Position numbers and translations under genes: made by a program. 24,674 nt of DNA from Bacillota bacterium (GTDB taxonomy: Bacteria; Bacillota; Syntrophomonadia; Syntrophomonadales; Syntrophomonadaceae), in NCBI GenBank assembly GCA_023395515.1, contig JAEWZB010000102.1, forward strand, positions 1-24,674, given 5' to 3'. How positions within the stretch are numbered: the first letter of the stretch is position 1; the number at the start of each line of letters is the position of its first letter. The notes beneath the pieces were generated by a model. That model had not been told where the DNA came from. It searched no databases and worked only from the letters and a program-made list of their open reading frames with translations. Positions 22,006 through 24,674 of this stretch are shown one piece after another.

Positions 22006-22665
22006 TTACTTAAAACAAGTGTCGATATCTTTTACAATATCGTCTGTTACTTGAACCTGTAAGGTTTGGTTATCTTTCATAAATTTAAATACACCGTTAT
22101 TAAAGTCGGTTCCAAACTCCTTAAAAAAGATTCCTTCAAATTCAACATTTGAGGCATGATTAAAAATTACGCGGTAATGATTGCCTTCCTTAACCAGGTA
22201 AGCCCGCACACCTTTTTCATATTTCTCATCCTGGTTTCTAATATAACGGGCGACGGAAATAATATGTAAATCAACAAACGGGATTTCACGTAATAAGGCG
22301 TTAATTATGGAACCTTTAGTAATCTGTTCCCAACGGCTTTGGGCAGTTTGCCCCAGAACAATTTGGGTAACACCTTTTTCTCTTGCTACTTCGGCAATTA
22401 CTTTAGCAATGGGACGATTTTCATTATCTTTAATAATTAATGTGGCGGTAGGAGTTTGTTCAGCTATTTGCTCCCATTTAGCAATATAATCAGATTTTTC
22501 AGCATCTAGTTCATCAAAAGGTTTAGCATCAATGGTGAGGATATAAAGCGGAGCATTAAACACATTGGCTATACTACAGCCCCGTTGAATAAGACGTTCT
22601 CCATTAGGACCATAATATACACATACTAATATGCTTTCAGCCATTTGTGATTTTGCTTTTCTCAT
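22006..22665 (-). CDS. Universal stress protein (KdpD-type Usp domain) with C-terminal extension
   Basis: Residues about 10-140 form a Usp fold of the kind found in KdpD sensor kinases. They begin ILVCVYYGPNGERLIQRG, and the ATP-loop-like segment is IVLGQTAQSRWEQITKGSIIN. The 219-aa length exceeds a single Usp domain by some 70 residues; the extension (GVRAYLVKEGNHYRVIFNHAS to the C-terminus) is beta-rich and not recognised. No kinase domain follows, so it is not KdpD. The start is uncertain. GTG at 22683 opens the frame, the ATG at 22665 has GGGGTGGGAT upstream and is chosen, and a third ATG, 21 nt further in, lacks a ribosome binding site. It is divergent from the antiporter gene. Confidence 0.78.
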   Translation of the reverse strand: MRKAKSQMAESILVCVYYGPNGERLIQRGCSIANVFNAPLYILTIDAKPFDELDAEKSDYIAKWEQIAEQTPTATLIIKDNENRPIAKVIAEVAREKGVTQIVLGQTAQSRWEQITKGSIINALLREIPFVDLHIISVARYIRNQDEKYEKGVRAYLVKEGNHYRVIFNHASNVEFEGIFFKEFGTDFNNGVFKFMKDNQTLQVQVTDDIVKDIDTCFK

Positions 22666-22799
22666 TTTCTTATCCCACCCCACTTTAAAATTGCAGCATT
22701 ATATAATACAAGATTGAAAATCATGTAATGACTATAGCTTAATGAACTACCGCAGTCAAATAATTAAATAAGTAAAATTAACTACCAGGAGGCGATTAA

Positions 22800-24674
22800 T
22801 TGTCTGGGCTACCTATTGTGATATTAATACCTTTCATTATGGCCTTTATAGTGCCGTATTTATATAAAAAATTTGTCCTTCACATACATACCGGTTGGTT
22901 TGTTTTATTATTGCCTCTGGGCATGTTTTTATATCTCACTACCTATATTGGGGAAATAGCCGGGGGAAATACTATCATCACTACCTTAGCCTGGATTCCC
23001 TCTTTAGGTATTAACTTTGTCACTTATGTGGATGGCTTATCATTAACTTTTAGTTTATTGATTACGGGAATCGGTACCTTAGTAGTTCTTTATTCAATAT
23101 TTTATTTAGCTAAAGAACGCGAAGCCCTGGATAATTTCTATGTATATTTATTATTATTTATGGGCTCTATGCTGGGATTAGTCTTTTCCGATAATATAGT
23201 AGTTTTATATACTTTTTGGGAATTAACCAGTATTTCTTCATTTTTGCTTATCGCCTACTGGTATGAACGTAAAAAATCCCGCTATGGCGCCCTGAAATCA
23301 CTTCTTATTACGGTACTAGGCGGACTGTCGATGCTGGCCGGCCTCATCATGCTCTCTATAATATCTGATACTTATAGTATTCGCGAAATGTTTACTTATA
23401 CCCAGCTAATTACAAATCATGCTTGGTTTATTCCGGCTATGGTCTTGGTTTTGCTGGGGGCTTTTACGAAATCCGCCCAGTTTCCCTTTAGTATCTGGCT
23501 GCCGGATGCTATGGAAGCACCTACCCCCATTAGTGCTTATATACATTCTGCGACTATGGTCAAAGCCGGTATTTATTTAGTAGCCCGTTTAACGCCTATT
23601 TTCGGCGGCAGTGCCGAATGGTTCTGGCTAATATCTGGTGTAGGTCTCTTAACTTTACTGTACGGCGCTTTTAATGCGGTTAAGCAAATGGATTTAAAAG
23701 CTTTATTAGCTTACTCAACTATTAGTCAGCTAGGACTTATTATGTGTCTCTTAGGCTTGGGTTCCGCAGCCATGTACTATGGCAGCGGGGATGAAGCCAG
23801 GCTTTACGCTTTAGCCGGTTTTACCGCTATTTTTCATCTAATAAATCATTCCACCTTCAAAGGCTGTCTATTTATGGTAGTCGGTATTATCGACCATGAA
23901 ACCGGCACTCGAGATATCCGCCGCTTAGGTGGTTTAATGCAGATTATGCCTATTTCGTTTACTTTTATGGTGGTAGGTGGCTTTGCTATGGCCGGTCTGC
24001 CTCCTTTTAACGGATTTTTAAGTAAAGAGATGTTTTTTACTTCAACCTTAAACATTCTGCAAATGTCAGCTTTTAATATGGATTTATTAGGAATTATATT
24101 TCCTTGCCTAGCTTGGTTTGCCAGTATATTTACCTTTATATATAGTATGATTTTAGTTTTTCAAACTTTCACCGGGCGATATACACCTGAAAAATTAGAA
24201 AAGAAAGCCCATGAAGCGCCTATAGGCATGTTAATTGCGCCTATGGTATTGGCTGCACTGGTAATAGTATTTTTCTTTTTCCCCAATCTATTATCTAACT
24301 ATTTTATAAAACCGGCTTGGGCCGCTATCTTCCCTACTCTTCTGGAAAAAGAATTAAATGTATCAATTACGGCCTGGCATGGATTTAATCTGGAATTGTT
24401 AATGACTATAGGAATTGTTCTCCTCGGTACTTTAATGTATATTTATTTGCCTAGATGGAGAAAGATCTATACCTTTTATCCCCCCAGCCTGACCTTAAAT
24501 AATATTTACAATGAAAGCTTAAGGATAATAGAGACCGCCTCCTACAAACTGACTAACAGCTACATGACGGGCCATATTCGGGATTATATTATTTACATTT
24601 TCACCTTCTGGATTATTATAATAGGCGGCTCCTTATGGTTATTGGAGGGATTCTCTTTTGATTTTTCAAATAAT
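22800..24674 (+). CDS. mrpA: Mrp-type Na+/H+ antiporter subunit A-like protein (3' truncated by the window)
   Basis: The frame runs 625 codons without a stop to the window edge. It starts at TTG (22800), selected because AGGAGG ends 7 nt upstream and no better start is near. The protein is a polytopic NuoL/MrpA-family membrane subunit. Family signatures are FYVYLLLFMGSMLGLVFSDN, LYTFWELTSISSFLLI, TKSAQFPFSIWLPDAMEAPT, ISAYIHSATMVKAGIYL, LLAYSTISQLGLIM and FHLINHSTFKGCLFM. The lysine and glutamate of the TKSA and FWE motifs, key for proton transfer in the family, are present. The long C-terminal half seen so far, with further helices, fits MrpA (about 800 aa) rather than NuoL or MrpD. The remaining mrp genes are expected downstream, outside the window. 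Hydrogenase-linked antiporter subunits are the alternative. Confidence 0.87.
   Translation, partial: MSGLPIVILIPFIMAFIVPYLYKKFVLHIHTGWFVLLLPLGMFLYLTTYIGEIAGGNTIITTLAWIPSLGINFVTYVDGLSLTFSLLITGIGTLVVLYSIFYLAKEREALDNFYVYLLLFMGSMLGLVFSDNIVVLYTFWELTSISSFLLIAYWYERKKSRYGALKSLLITVLGGLSMLAGLIMLSIISDTYSIREMFTYTQLITNHAWFIPAMVLVLLGAFTKSAQFPFSIWLPDAMEAPTPISAYIHSATMVKAGIYLVARLTPIFGGSAEWFWLISGVGLLTLLYGAFNAVKQMDLKALLAYSTISQLGLIMCLLGLGSAAMYYGSGDEARLYALAGFTAIFHLINHSTFKGCLFMVVGIIDHETGTRDIRRLGGLMQIMPISFTFMVVGGFAMAGLPPFNGFLSKEMFFTSTLNILQMSAFNMDLLGIIFPCLAWFASIFTFIYSMILVFQTFTGRYTPEKLEKKAHEAPIGMLIAPMVLAALVIVFFFFPNLLSNYFIKPAWAAIFPTLLEKELNVSITAWHGFNLELLMTIGIVLLGTLMYIYLPRWRKIYTFYPPSLTLNNIYNESLRIIETASYKLTNSYMTGHIRDYIIYIFTFWIIIIGGSLWLLEGFSFDFSNN

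Overview
The window reads as chromosomal DNA of a low-GC, spore-forming anaerobic Bacillota (Clostridia-like). The reasons are a T-box leader, strong AGGAGG ribosome binding sites, a CotF-type coat protein behind a sigma-G-like promoter, an HD-GYP protein, two methyl-accepting chemotaxis proteins (MCPs) and an Mrp-type Na+/H+ antiporter. The ketol-acid reductoisomerase has a cofactor loop of the kind I associate with syntrophic or acetogenic Clostridia, so a Syntrophomonadaceae-like source is a guess, not a result.

Minus strand, 187-9039: one branched-chain amino acid operon, promoter - T-box (valine-type specifier GUC) - ilvD - ilvB - ilvN - ilvC - leuA - leuC - leuD. It encodes acetolactate synthase (both subunits), reductoisomerase, dihydroxyacid dehydratase, and the leucine branch as far as isopropylmalate isomerase. 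leuB and a transaminase are not in the window. Stem-loops lie at the ilvD/ilvB and ilvC/leuA junctions. Upstream on the same strand (9048-11045) is a 665-aa protein of unknown function.

Plus strand, 11281-13733: an HD-GYP c-di-GMP phosphodiesterase-like protein, a structured RNA element (copy A), a stand-alone pyruvate-kinase C-terminal-domain protein, and two tiny membrane proteins (36 and 48 aa) ending in a strong terminator. Next come two divergent MCP genes (13846-15810 minus, 16316-18379 plus) separated by 0.5 kb holding a possible attenuated leader. A bidirectional terminator separates the second MCP from the minus-strand coat-protein gene.

Minus strand, 18994-21737: a polar amino acid ABC transporter operon (binding protein, permease, ATPase). 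Immediately downstream, on the same strand, is a second copy (B) of the structured RNA, ending in its own intrinsic terminator. At the right end a universal-stress-protein gene (minus) lies divergent to a truncated mrpA-like antiporter gene (plus).

The most interesting signal is the RNA pair A/B: about 225 aligned nucleotides at roughly 90% identity, with two full compensatory base-pair changes in one hairpin, wobble-consistent changes in other helices, and a long-range closing helix. Each copy starts just after a coding sequence on the sense strand, and each carries a 17-nt block that looks like domain I of 23S rRNA. I could not assign it to a family with certainty; known large RNA families such as raiA and HEARO must be tested first.
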